5,477 nucleotides of DNA from Clostridium sp. (GTDB lineage Bacteria; Bacillota; Clostridia; Lachnospirales; Lachnospiraceae), in contig JAEDOC010000137.1 of assembly GCA_016302185.1 (NCBI GenBank), forward strand, positions 1 through 5,477, in the 5' to 3' direction. Shown in pieces: positions 1 through 5,311 of the stretch. Under the pieces are notes generated by a model. That model was not told where the DNA came from and did not search any database. It saw only the letters and a program-made list of their open reading frames with translations. The translations under genes and the position numbers were made by a program. The stretch's first letter is position 1. Every line of letters starts with the position of its first letter.

Positions 1-764
1 ACCACAGATAAGCCCCGCTGCTCGCTCCACTTTCTGGTCAGAGCCTCATTCATCACCTCCGCCAGCTCCTCCGCATGACCCGGAATCGCGCTGGGACGGA
101 TCTGCAGCTCAGAGATTCTGGCAAAAGCCGGCTGCAGCGCACTGATGAACTCCGTCTTTAGCTGGCTCTCGATCTCTTCCCGATCAAACTCCTCCGTCAC
201 ATTTCCGCAGACATTGGTATAAAACAGCAGCGGATCGGTAATCTTATAAGAGTACACACCGGAACACCGCACGGACACATCGATATCCAGACCGATATTG
301 CGGTCCACCACACGGAACGGAATCGGATTCGGTGTTCCGAATTTATTATCCATCAGCTCCTTCGTGTTGAAATAATACACGCGCTGATCCTTAGCCGTAT
401 CTCCGCCAAAGGTAAAACGCTTGCCAACCACCCGGAAGGTCTCCTTTAAGCTCTCTCCCAGCTTTCCATAGAAGAGGCTGGGCTCTGTGGAGGTATCATA
501 GACGAACTCGCCCGGCTCCGCACTGAACTCCACAACCTTTCCCTGCTCCACGATGATCATGCACTGGCCGTCTGCCACCGCGATCACCGAGCCATTGGAA
601 ATGATATTGTCATTGCCCTTCGTATTGGAAGAACGTCCGGAGATTCGCTTCTGTCCCCTTCGCATCAGTACATGCTTCTCCAGTGCCTCACAATAAAAAT
701 ATTCCCGCCATTGATCGGCCAGATTGCCGCCAAAGGCTCCTTTTCCAGCTTTCATCAGTCCCAT
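1..764 (-). CDS. SPFH/band-7 domain protein, YdjI-like (3' end outside window)
   Basis: The first 254 residues are visible; the C-terminus lies beyond the left edge. The protein starts MGLMKAGKGAFGG, has no N-terminal signal or membrane helix, and continues into an SPFH-like region: a beta-rich part around residues 55-115 (SNGSVIAVADGQCMIIVEQG, then EPGEFVYDTSTEPS), YYFNTKELMDNKFGTPNPIPFR around 130-151, and VSVRCSGVYSYKITDPLLFY around 163-182. A charged helical part follows from about 190. This matches the soluble SPFH family including B. subtilis YdjI, often labelled 'virion core protein-like'; members commonly end in a zinc-ribbon tail, which cannot be checked here. The exact role is unknown; related SPFH proteins scaffold membrane microdomains. 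The start is supported by AGAAGGGAG at 772-780, 7 bases before the ATG. The gene follows the AAA-like gene by 16 bases with no terminator between, so readthrough is likely. A weak promoter (TTATGA, 17 bases, TATAAA at 814-842) lies inside the upstream gene. Confidence 0.85.
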   Translation of the reverse strand, partial: MGLMKAGKGAFGGNLADQWREYFYCEALEKHVLMRRGQKRISGRSSNTKGNDNIISNGSVIAVADGQCMIIVEQGKVVEFSAEPGEFVYDTSTEPSLFYGKLGESLKETFRVVGKRFTFGGDTAKDQRVYYFNTKELMDNKFGTPNPIPFRVVDRNIGLDIDVSVRCSGVYSYKITDPLLFYTNVCGNVTEEFDREEIESQLKTEFISALQPAFARISELQIRPSAIPGHAEELAEVMNEALTRKWSEQRGLSV

Positions 765-780
765 AGTTTTTCTCCCTTCT

Positions 781-2658
781 TTATCTACTCTCACAGGAAA
801 TAACGGAACGCTTTTTATAAAATGCAATTCCCAGCTTCATAACCTCTGTGATTTCATGTTCACGCATTTCAGCCTCATAATCCATTGTATTTATTTGTTT
901 GATCGCTTCCATGGATAATTGTTTCAGACGCTCTTCTATCGTCCTCTCACTTTCTCCGTCCCTAAGTACCTTTAGTTCAACCAGAATTCCGGGTAGTCTC
1001 TTATTATATGGCAGCATCTGAATATCATACCGCCCGTTCCCCGACTCCCTGTTGGAAGTAACACAATAATGATTATTCATGATCGCATAGAGTCCCAGCA
1101 TCAGGCCATGATAAAAGCTTTCATTTCCTGTATCAAAAACACTGATAGTTTCTGACAGAAAACGCTGCAGCTGAAGATTTAATTCCTGAATATCCAGGCG
1201 AAGAATCGACTGCTGAATCGCAATCGCTGTCGACTGAGAAATCTCAGGGGCCAACCCTGACAGAATCTCTTTCTCATAAACATAGAAGATTTCCTTATTC
1301 GGGATAGCCAGTTCGCATATATAATTCCCATCGTGACAGTTCTGCTTCCCCGTTATCTTCAGGTATCCCGCCACCAGAAGGAAGCTGTAGATACTGGATG
1401 GATTATTCCGAATCTCCGGATAAATCACGGAAGTATCCACATAAGCCGCCACAGCTCTTCCCTGCATCAGAAGGCCAAGCTGCTCCTTGGTTTCCTCCGT
1501 TGCCTCTCTGACCATCTCCCGGATAATATCATTATTTCCGGTAGCCTGCCAGAACGCTTTCGGGCAGCAGCCCTCATCCATGTAGTTAATCACCGACCAC
1601 GGGTTGAATATCTCCGTTTCTCCAAACAGATAGCCGTCATACCACTCACAGATTTCCTCGTATTTCTCCGTCTTTCCGTAATACTCCGTCATCTGACGTA
1701 CTTCCTCTTTTGTGAAACCAAAATATTCACTGTAGCGGTTATCCAGAATGGAATTCACCTTCAGATTATACATTCCGCTGAATATGCTTTCCTTCGCCAC
1801 GCGAAGGATTCCCGTCAGACAGGCAAAGGATAGATGGGGATTATCCTTTAACGCAGACGAAAACAAGCTTCGCATGAACGAAATCACCGGTTCATAATAA
1901 TCCTGCAGATGGCCCTGCTGAATCGGTGTATCATATTCATCAATCAAAATAACAGGCTTTTTTCCATAGTGTTTATGAAGCATCTGGGAAAGCATCCCCA
2001 GCGCTGCCGGCCAGCTTCCCGCCTCCATCGTATCAGTCATGATTTTGCGAAAATACTCTTTCTCATACGGCGTCAGCTTCTCGCTTTCCAGCAGGGAAAA
2101 ATGGCGGTTATACTCATTCTGAATCACCTGCTTTAACGCATGTAATGCCTCTTCCCAGGAAAGTGGCTTCACATCCTTGAAGCTGACAAAGATAACCGGA
2201 TAGGCTCCCTGCTCTGATGTGTACTTTTTCCCACATTCCCAAATCCGGCAATTTTTAAAATAAACTGACGTATCCTCCCCGGTATCTTCGAAAAATACCC
2301 TCAGCATATCCATATTCAAGGTCTTTCCAAACCGGCGGGGACGGGTAAACAAAGAAACCTTCGGGCGGGTATCCAGCAATTCCTTAATCAGAAGTGTCTT
2401 GTCAACATAATAATAATGAGAAACCGTCTCCCTAAAATCAGAAATTCCTATGGGAAGAGGAAGCAGCTCCTCCGAATGCTTCTGCACAGAGGCAATCGAT
2501 CTTCGTCCGTCTTCCGGCTTCTTCGCATTCACAGGAACCAGCCACATCCGCCCCTGCTTCACCGCTCCGCGGATTCTCTCATCCCGGCAAAGTGTCGTCA
2601 CTCTGCGCTCCGTCAATTCCCACTGTTCTGCCGTCTCACGCACCGTCCAATATTCCAT
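781..2658 (-). CDS. AAA-ATPase-like / PD-(D/E)XK nuclease-family protein with N-terminal HTH
   Basis: A complete 625-residue protein with three parts. Residues 1-53 look like a small excisionase/MerR-type helix-turn-helix (WTVRETAEQWELTERRV, then RIRGAVKQGRMWLVP). Residues about 66-330 form an AAA-ATPase-like domain: YYYVDKTLLIKELL, a P-loop RPRRFGKT at 106-113 in which Arg replaces the usual first Gly, a Walker B-like VILIDEYDTP at 236-245, and LTGILRVAKESIFSG with DNRYSEYFGFT around 282-316. The C-terminus (about 500-615) is PD-(D/E)XK-like, with candidate catalytic residues Glu513, Asp545 (GRYD) and Glu561-Leu-Lys563, then a helix with Gln588. This matches the widespread AAA-ATPase_like plus PDDEXK_9 (DUF1703) family of anaerobes. 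Its function is not established; defence, DNA processing or a mobile-element origin have been considered. AGGAGGG at 2664-2670 supports the start. It has its own strong promoter and may be co-transcribed with the SPFH gene. Confidence 0.93.
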   Translation of the reverse strand: MEYWTVRETAEQWELTERRVTTLCRDERIRGAVKQGRMWLVPVNAKKPEDGRRSIASVQKHSEELLPLPIGISDFRETVSHYYYVDKTLLIKELLDTRPKVSLFTRPRRFGKTLNMDMLRVFFEDTGEDTSVYFKNCRIWECGKKYTSEQGAYPVIFVSFKDVKPLSWEEALHALKQVIQNEYNRHFSLLESEKLTPYEKEYFRKIMTDTMEAGSWPAALGMLSQMLHKHYGKKPVILIDEYDTPIQQGHLQDYYEPVISFMRSLFSSALKDNPHLSFACLTGILRVAKESIFSGMYNLKVNSILDNRYSEYFGFTKEEVRQMTEYYGKTEKYEEICEWYDGYLFGETEIFNPWSVINYMDEGCCPKAFWQATGNNDIIREMVREATEETKEQLGLLMQGRAVAAYVDTSVIYPEIRNNPSSIYSFLLVAGYLKITGKQNCHDGNYICELAIPNKEIFYVYEKEILSGLAPEISQSTAIAIQQSILRLDIQELNLQLQRFLSETISVFDTGNESFYHGLMLGLYAIMNNHYCVTSNRESGNGRYDIQMLPYNKRLPGILVELKVLRDGESERTIEERLKQLSMEAIKQINTMDYEAEMREHEITEVMKLGIAFYKKRSVISCESR

Positions 2659-2690
2659 GTTATCCCTCCTCAGAGCCTTCTTCCGATCTC

Positions 2691-2719
2691 ATTATATCCA
2701 AATATCACTCCAATATCAA
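2691..2719 (-). promoter_or_regulatory. Sigma-A promoter of the AAA-like/PDDEXK gene
   Basis: On the minus strand TTGATA (2714-2719) and a perfect TATAAT (2691-2696) are separated by exactly 17 bases. Transcription should begin near 2684, giving a leader of about 25 bases that holds only the ribosome binding site. No operator-like repeat is obvious, but the encoded HTH could act here; that is speculation. Confidence 0.8.
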
Positions 2720-2740
2720 GATAACAGAACAATATATATG

Positions 2741-3001
2741 TCACATATCGCCGTCCATGGTTACTGTGTAGGTTCCATCGGATGCACGTTTGCTTGCAAA
2801 GTCAATGAAAAGCTGGTCGCCGTCCAATGTGTAAGTGAAGCCATATTTCTTCTCCGGAAGAAGCAGTGCTCCATCTCCATCCTCATCGAACTGATAGCTG
2901 GTTACTCCATCTAACGTCCAGATTCCGGTCAGATCCGGTTCCTCCTCTCGGTCTGCATCAGAGAGCAATGACCCTCCGCATCGTACCACCTTCCCCTGCA
3001 T
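2741..3001 (-). pseudogene. Remnant of a small lipocalin-like (DUF5640-type) domain gene
   Basis: The 86-codon frame encodes EEEPDLTGIWTLDGVTSYQF, then DGALLLPEKKYGFTYTLDGDQLFIDF and ASDGTYTVTMDGDM. This is the repeating beta-strand pattern of small lipocalin-like domains seen in secreted clostridial lipoproteins (typically PDLTGTW...Y.F...L.IDF...D.TYT...GD.L.L). The reading frame stops at GDM, where the family normally continues with the last strand. The N-terminus lacks a signal peptide: a TAA stop lies four codons upstream in frame (3014-3016), and there is no good Shine-Dalgarno before the ATG at 2999-3001. Cys8-Gly-Gly-Ser may be what is left of a lipobox. I read it as a fragment missing both ends. 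It could still be a short expressed cytosolic protein, but the missing ribosome binding site argues against that. Its 3' end lies 22 bases from the -35 box of the neighbouring AAA-like gene. Confidence 0.5.
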
Positions 3002-3098
3002 TCTTCTCAGAACTTACATTATGTCCTCATTATATCGGTTCTGCCTTCCTTGCGCCCTGTCCAAAAGTGCAACTTTACCGATTTTTTGCAAACTTTTC

Positions 3099-3120
3099 TT
3101 CTGATTCTATATTATCAGAA
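3099..3120. repeat. Inverted repeat, 7-bp arms
   Basis: TTCTGAT (3099-3105) and ATCAGAA (3114-3120) are exact inverted copies around an 8-base AT-rich loop. The stem is too weak and AT-rich for a confident terminator. It lies in the 3002-3261 gap, which holds no gene that I can support. Confidence 0.35.
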
Positions 3121-3139
3121 AAACAGGAAAAAAGATAGG

Positions 3140-3163
3140 AAAAATGCCAGACACTGTCTGGCA
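3140..3163 (-). terminator. Second intrinsic terminator or palindrome downstream of ribU
   Basis: TGCCAGACA (3145-3153) and TGTCTGGCA (3155-3163) form a perfect 19-base palindrome around one central base. As minus-strand RNA it folds as an 8-bp stem with a 3-base loop, followed by five U residues (3144-3140). It lies about 100 bases past the ribU stop and would back up the first terminator. The near-perfect dyad could also be an operator, but no promoter pairs well with it. Confidence 0.55.
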
Positions 3164-3203
3164 AATAGAGTTGAAACAGTCTTTGAAGCCATGACAAAAT
3201 GGC

Positions 3204-3249
3204 AAAAAGAAAACGGGATGCGGTAGCCGAAAATAGCTGCCGCGTCCCG
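3204..3249 (-). terminator. Intrinsic terminator of ribU
   Basis: On the minus strand a 14-base arm (3236-3249, CGGGACGCGGCAGC) pairs with 3214-3227 across an 8-base loop, with two C/A mismatches, and is followed by the T-rich run TTTTCTTTTT (3213-3204). It begins 12 bases after the ribU stop codon, the usual place for a Rho-independent terminator. Confidence 0.85.
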
Positions 3250-3261
3250 CGTCATTGGAAG

Positions 3262-3900
3262 CTACGCATTGATTCGCTTCTTCCCCATCGTTCTCTCCGT
3301 ATTCACTCCGTGGATAATCACACTGATTCTCTTATACACCAGAGCCGTGATCAGGGAAACCACCACACCCTTGATGATATTGAACGGACCCACACAGATG
3401 ATGGCAAAGGTCCAGATATTGCTGACCGCCGGGTTGATTGCCGCGCCCGCCGCGATGATGTTCTCCAGCGGCATGAAGTTGGAATAGAACGGAAGCATCA
3501 CCAGCGCATTGATCACCACGCCGACCACGGACATGGTAATGGTACCTGCGATCATGCCTGCCACAGCACCCTTCTTGGTCTTCTTAAACCGGTAGACGAG
3601 ACCCGCCGGAAGCACCAGCGCACAGCCTACCATAATGTTGGCAAACTCACCGACGAAGCCGGTGCTGGTCGGCTTCAGCACCAGCTTAATCAGGATCTTT
3701 ACAAACTCCATCACCATCCCGGCCAGCGGGCCAAGAGCAAAGCTTCCCACCAGGATCGGCACCTCGGCCAGATCCAGACCGTAAAAGCTGGGTGCGATAA
3801 AGGGAAGCGGGAACTCAAACAGCATCAGCACTGCTGCCAGAGCACCGAACATTCCCATAAATACAACATTCCTTGTCGTCAACAATCTGCTTTTCATCAT
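3262..3900 (-). CDS. ribU: Riboflavin ECF transporter S component RibU
   Basis: RibU is the membrane substrate-binding subunit of a group II ECF transporter and takes up riboflavin together with a shared EcfA-EcfA'-EcfT module, which is not encoded here. The 212-residue protein is about the family's usual size and very hydrophobic, consistent with six membrane helices. Recognisable RibU features are LPFIAPSFYGLDLAEVPIL around residues 32-50, the following GSFALGPLAGMVMEFVK (52-68), and KPTSTGFVGEFANIMVG (76-92), the conserved region of the riboflavin-binding family. The C-terminal tail is basic. The longer frame opening at 3921 is rejected because the AGGAGG ribosome binding site (3906-3911) lies inside it. 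That site serves ATG 3900 (5-base spacing) or ATG 3897 (8-base spacing), so the true start may be one codon later. The FMN riboswitch and terminator in its leader strongly support the assignment. Confidence 0.95.
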   Translation of the reverse strand: MMKSRLLTTRNVVFMGMFGALAAVLMLFEFPLPFIAPSFYGLDLAEVPILVGSFALGPLAGMVMEFVKILIKLVLKPTSTGFVGEFANIMVGCALVLPAGLVYRFKKTKKGAVAGMIAGTITMSVVGVVINALVMLPFYSNFMPLENIIAAGAAINPAVSNIWTFAIICVGPFNIIKGVVVSLITALVYKRISVIIHGVNTERTMGKKRINA

Positions 3901-3995
3901 TTCATCCTCCTGAAATATCATTTTGTCACGTAAGTTCCGCTTTCAGAGGAATCATACGGCACGTCCCGTCTCCGGATCGAATCAGGAAACTGCAG

Positions 3996-4028
3996 AAAAA
4001 GCCCCGGATAACTTACTTATCCGGGGCT
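3996..4028 (-). terminator. Terminator of the FMN riboswitch expression platform
   Basis: On the minus strand a perfect 12-bp stem (4017-4028 with 4000-4011, AGCCCCGGATAA) closes a 5-base loop and runs into a U tract (4000-3996). It lies between the FMN aptamer and ribU, so it is the regulated terminator. The 5' edge of the aptamer (CGGGGC, 4174-4179) is complementary to the GCCCCG of the terminator's first arm, and this pairing could form the antiterminator when FMN is absent. That pairing is inferred by eye. Confidence 0.9.
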
Positions 4029-4072
4029 GTATCTCCATGACCGCGATCAGAAGCTCTCTGACTGCCGCATAA

Positions 4073-4186
4073 TTTCTTCTCTCATCCAGACTATACTGTC
4101 GGTTCCGGAATCTCACCGGATCAGCTGCATCATGCAGGTCGCGGACTGTACCGCCGGTGGGGATTTGCACCCCGCCCCGAAGAACT
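4073..4186 (-). promoter_or_regulatory. FMN riboswitch (RFN element) aptamer controlling ribU
   Basis: Read on the minus strand, the conserved RFN blocks appear in order: TTCTTCGGGGC (P1 and start of P2, near 4184-4174), GGGGTGCAAATCCCC, ACCGGCGGT (4158-4150), AGTCCGCGAC (4147-4138), the variable arm CTGCATGATGCAG, CCGGTGAGATTCCGG, ACCGACAGTATAGTCTGGAT (4103-4084), and the closing GAGAAGAA that pairs with the 5' TTCTTC. FMN binding is expected to free the downstream terminator and stop ribU transcription. The GCAAAT in place of the usual GAAATT in the first arm is a minor variation. Confidence 0.97.
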
Positions 4187-4204
4187 TATCATAATTGCAG
4201 TGCT

Positions 4205-4233
4205 ATTATAACTCATTCTGTGCAGACATACAA
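4205..4233 (-). promoter_or_regulatory. Promoter for the FMN riboswitch-ribU transcript
   Basis: A perfect TATAAT on the minus strand (4205-4210) lies 17 bases from TTGTAT (4228-4233), a weak -35 match. Transcription would begin near 4198, about 14 bases before the aptamer, which fits a riboswitch transcript. Confidence 0.7.
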
Positions 4234-4263
4234 GCATCTTTTCGAAATAAAAATTTCTGTCTC

Positions 4264-4291
4264 TTGACAATTCTTTGTCTTTCGTTATAAT
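4264..4291 (+). promoter_or_regulatory. Consensus sigma-A promoter for the thiW-thiM transcript
   Basis: TTGACA (4264-4269) and TATAAT (4286-4291) both match consensus perfectly with a 16-base spacer. The start site should be near 4298. It is divergent from the ribU promoter, and the two -35 boxes are about 30 bases apart. Such a strong promoter fits control by downstream attenuation. Confidence 0.88.
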
Positions 4292-4328
4292 AAAAACAGA
4301 CTTTGTATGTGTACTTTTTGTGCAGATA

Positions 4329-4456
4329 CGATGGGAGGGGGAGCGCCCTAACATTGTGTACAAAGCCATTGCGATGGGAATCCGTGTTTCGGATTGAGAG
4401 GATGCAATCAAGTATCGACCGAAAATATCAGCTGTTCAGCGGCAACCATCGCGATG
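4329..4456 (+). promoter_or_regulatory. Structured thiW leader; divergent TPP-like or unassigned riboswitch candidate
   Basis: The leader between promoter and terminator folds by eye into a closed module. CATTGCGATGG (4367-4377) pairs with CCATCGCGATG (4446-4456) as 11 bp with one G-U. Inside are the hairpin AATCCG-TGTTT-CGGATT (4379-4395), then GAGAG, a small stem GATGC/GTATC (4401-4405 and 4412-4416), and GACC. The order 'hairpin, TGAGAGG, small stem, CGACC' resembles the pyrimidine-sensing arm of TPP riboswitches. The TPP pyrophosphate arm (CCTGAT...TAAT...GCG.AGGGA) is not recognisable in what follows (4421-4447); only a short CTGTTCAGCG lies where it would be. An upstream ACGATGGGA (4329-4337) repeats 4371-4379 with one mismatch and could compete for CCATCG. 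The gene downstream, thiW, is often under TPP control. The regulatory role is likely; the ligand is uncertain. Confidence 0.6.
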
Positions 4457-4490
4457 TCATATTTTTTATCCCTGATAACATGACAAAGTG

Positions 4491-4517
4491 AAAGCGTACC
4501 GCCGGGTACGCTTTTTT
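4491..4517 (+). terminator. Attenuator terminator in the thiW leader
   Basis: AAAGCGTACC (4491-4500) pairs perfectly with GGTACGCTTT (4505-4514) around a GCCG loop, and six T residues run to 4517. It lies about 190 bases after the promoter and 37 bases before the thiW start, so it must be bypassed for expression. A preceding hairpin (TGTCAT 4455-4460 with ATGACA 4480-4485, plus an inner TTATC/GATAA) overlaps the end of the aptamer-like stem by two bases. I could not find a convincing antiterminator strand. Confidence 0.93.
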
Positions 4518-4554
4518 GGTTCTCTTATGTAACAGCAGGAAAAGAGGAGAATAT

Positions 4555-5283
4555 ATGAACAGAAACAAACATGTAACCAAGCTGGTCTTTCTTGCCATGA
4601 TGGTCGCTCTCGGCGTTGTCATCTCGCCGATCCTGCGCGTGGAGGGCATGTGCCCCATGGCCCATTTCATCAATGTGACCTGTGCCGTTCTGCTGGGTCC
4701 CTGGTACGCCTTCGTCTGTGCGCTGGCCATCGGCATCATCCGGATGATCTTCATGGGCATCCCGCCGCTGGCTCTCACCGGTGCCATCTTCGGTGCCTTC
4801 CTCTCCGGCATGCTCTACCGCCTGTCCAGAGGAAAACTGGTCTGTGCCTTCATCGGTGAGGTGATCGGCACCGGAATCGTCGGCGCCATCGTATCTTATC
4901 CCGTGATGACACTGCTCTGGGGCAGAACCGATCTGACCTGGTTCTTCTATGTGCCCTCCTTCATTGCCGGCACCCTGATCGGCGGCAGCATCGCCTTCCT
5001 TTTCTTAAAACACTTACAGAAGGCAAAGCTCCTGTCCACCTTCCAGTCCGCACTTGGCTCTAAGGTCTACGAGGGCGGCGACACCGTAGCAAACGATGCC
5101 CTGGGAATCGCATTCCTGGGCTTCATCGGTTATCTGGCTGCCGTTGTGGCAACGAAGAATTTCATCGAGACACCGGGACCGCTGGCAAACAGCATCAAAT
5201 ACCTGGTACTGGCCGCTTTCCTGGCCGGGGCTGCCATCTACTGGCATATCAATAAGCCCAAGTCCCCGTCTCAGACGGTATAG
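4555..5283 (+). CDS. thiW: ECF transporter S component ThiW, predicted thiazole transporter, with C-terminal extension
   Basis: ThiW is the predicted substrate-binding membrane subunit for hydroxyethylthiazole uptake and should work with a shared ECF energizing module. The N-terminal 155 residues carry the family pattern: VFLAMMVALGVVISPI (11-26), PMAHFINVTCAVLLGPWYAF (34-53), GIIRMIFMGIPPLALTGAIFG (60-80), IGEVIGTGIVGAIVSYPVM (100-118) and YVPSFIAGTLIGGSIAFLFL (132-151), consistent with six membrane helices. The protein has 242 residues, whereas ThiW proteins as I know them have about 160-170. The extra part (about 160-242) holds a polar linker and two further hydrophobic segments (about 182-199 and 213-230). 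The start is ATG 4555 with GAGGAG (4544-4549) five bases before it; an in-frame TTG at 4516 is rejected because it lies in the terminator T run. thiM begins 28 bases downstream, supporting a thiazole salvage operon. Confidence 0.92.
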   Translation: MNRNKHVTKLVFLAMMVALGVVISPILRVEGMCPMAHFINVTCAVLLGPWYAFVCALAIGIIRMIFMGIPPLALTGAIFGAFLSGMLYRLSRGKLVCAFIGEVIGTGIVGAIVSYPVMTLLWGRTDLTWFFYVPSFIAGTLIGGSIAFLFLKHLQKAKLLSTFQSALGSKVYEGGDTVANDALGIAFLGFIGYLAAVVATKNFIETPGPLANSIKYLVLAAFLAGAAIYWHINKPKSPSQTV

Positions 5284-5287
5284 AACG

Positions 5288-5307
5288 CAGGAGAACACAG
5301 GAGAACA
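5288..5307 (+). repeat. Tandem 10-base duplication containing the thiM ribosome binding site
   Basis: CAGGAGAACA occurs twice in exact head-to-tail copies (5288-5297 and 5298-5307) in the thiW-thiM gap. Each copy contains AGGAG. The second lies 8 bases before the thiM ATG, at normal spacing; the first is 18 bases away and too far to serve directly. Confidence 0.9.
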
Positions 5308-5311
5308 TCAC

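Noticed and set aside
1333..2914. Plus-strand frames across the AAA-like gene and the lipocalin remnant (1333-1833, 1909-2136, 2416-2724, 2450-2914)
   Set aside because: All are antisense to a gene with clear domains, overlap each other and have no domain or initiation signal.
3029..3064. A possible minus-strand promoter upstream of the lipocalin remnant (TATAAT at 3029-3034)
   Set aside because: The nearest -35-like TTGGAC (3059-3064) is 24 bases away, and the 17-base position holds GC-rich sequence; it may be a dead promoter.
3901..3921. Longer RibU start at ATG 3921
   Set aside because: The first seven codons contain the AGGAGG ribosome binding site that serves ATG 3900 or 3897.
3199..3933. 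A 244-codon open frame on the plus strand
   Set aside because: It is antisense to ribU and its leader, is rich in His, Arg and Gln as expected of a shadow of a hydrophobic protein, and has no ribosome binding site or recognisable domain.
3982..4411. Two short minus-strand open frames over the FMN riboswitch and the thiW leader
   Set aside because: They translate structured regulatory RNA and promoter DNA, resemble no protein, and the conserved RFN element explains the sequence.
4301..4490. c-di-GMP, cobalamin, fluoride, ZTP or T-box element in the thiW leader
   Set aside because: Partial words such as GGGAGC or CAAAGCC occur, but the ordered conserved blocks of these families, including the T-box AGGGTGGNACCGCG, are absent.
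4516..4554. TTG start at 4516 for ThiW
   Set aside because: The TTG is in the terminator T run and has no Shine-Dalgarno; ATG 4555 has one and begins a typical ThiW N-terminus.
4428..4811. A 127-codon minus-strand frame
   Set aside because: It is antisense to the start of thiW and to the terminator; its composition is that of a shadow frame.
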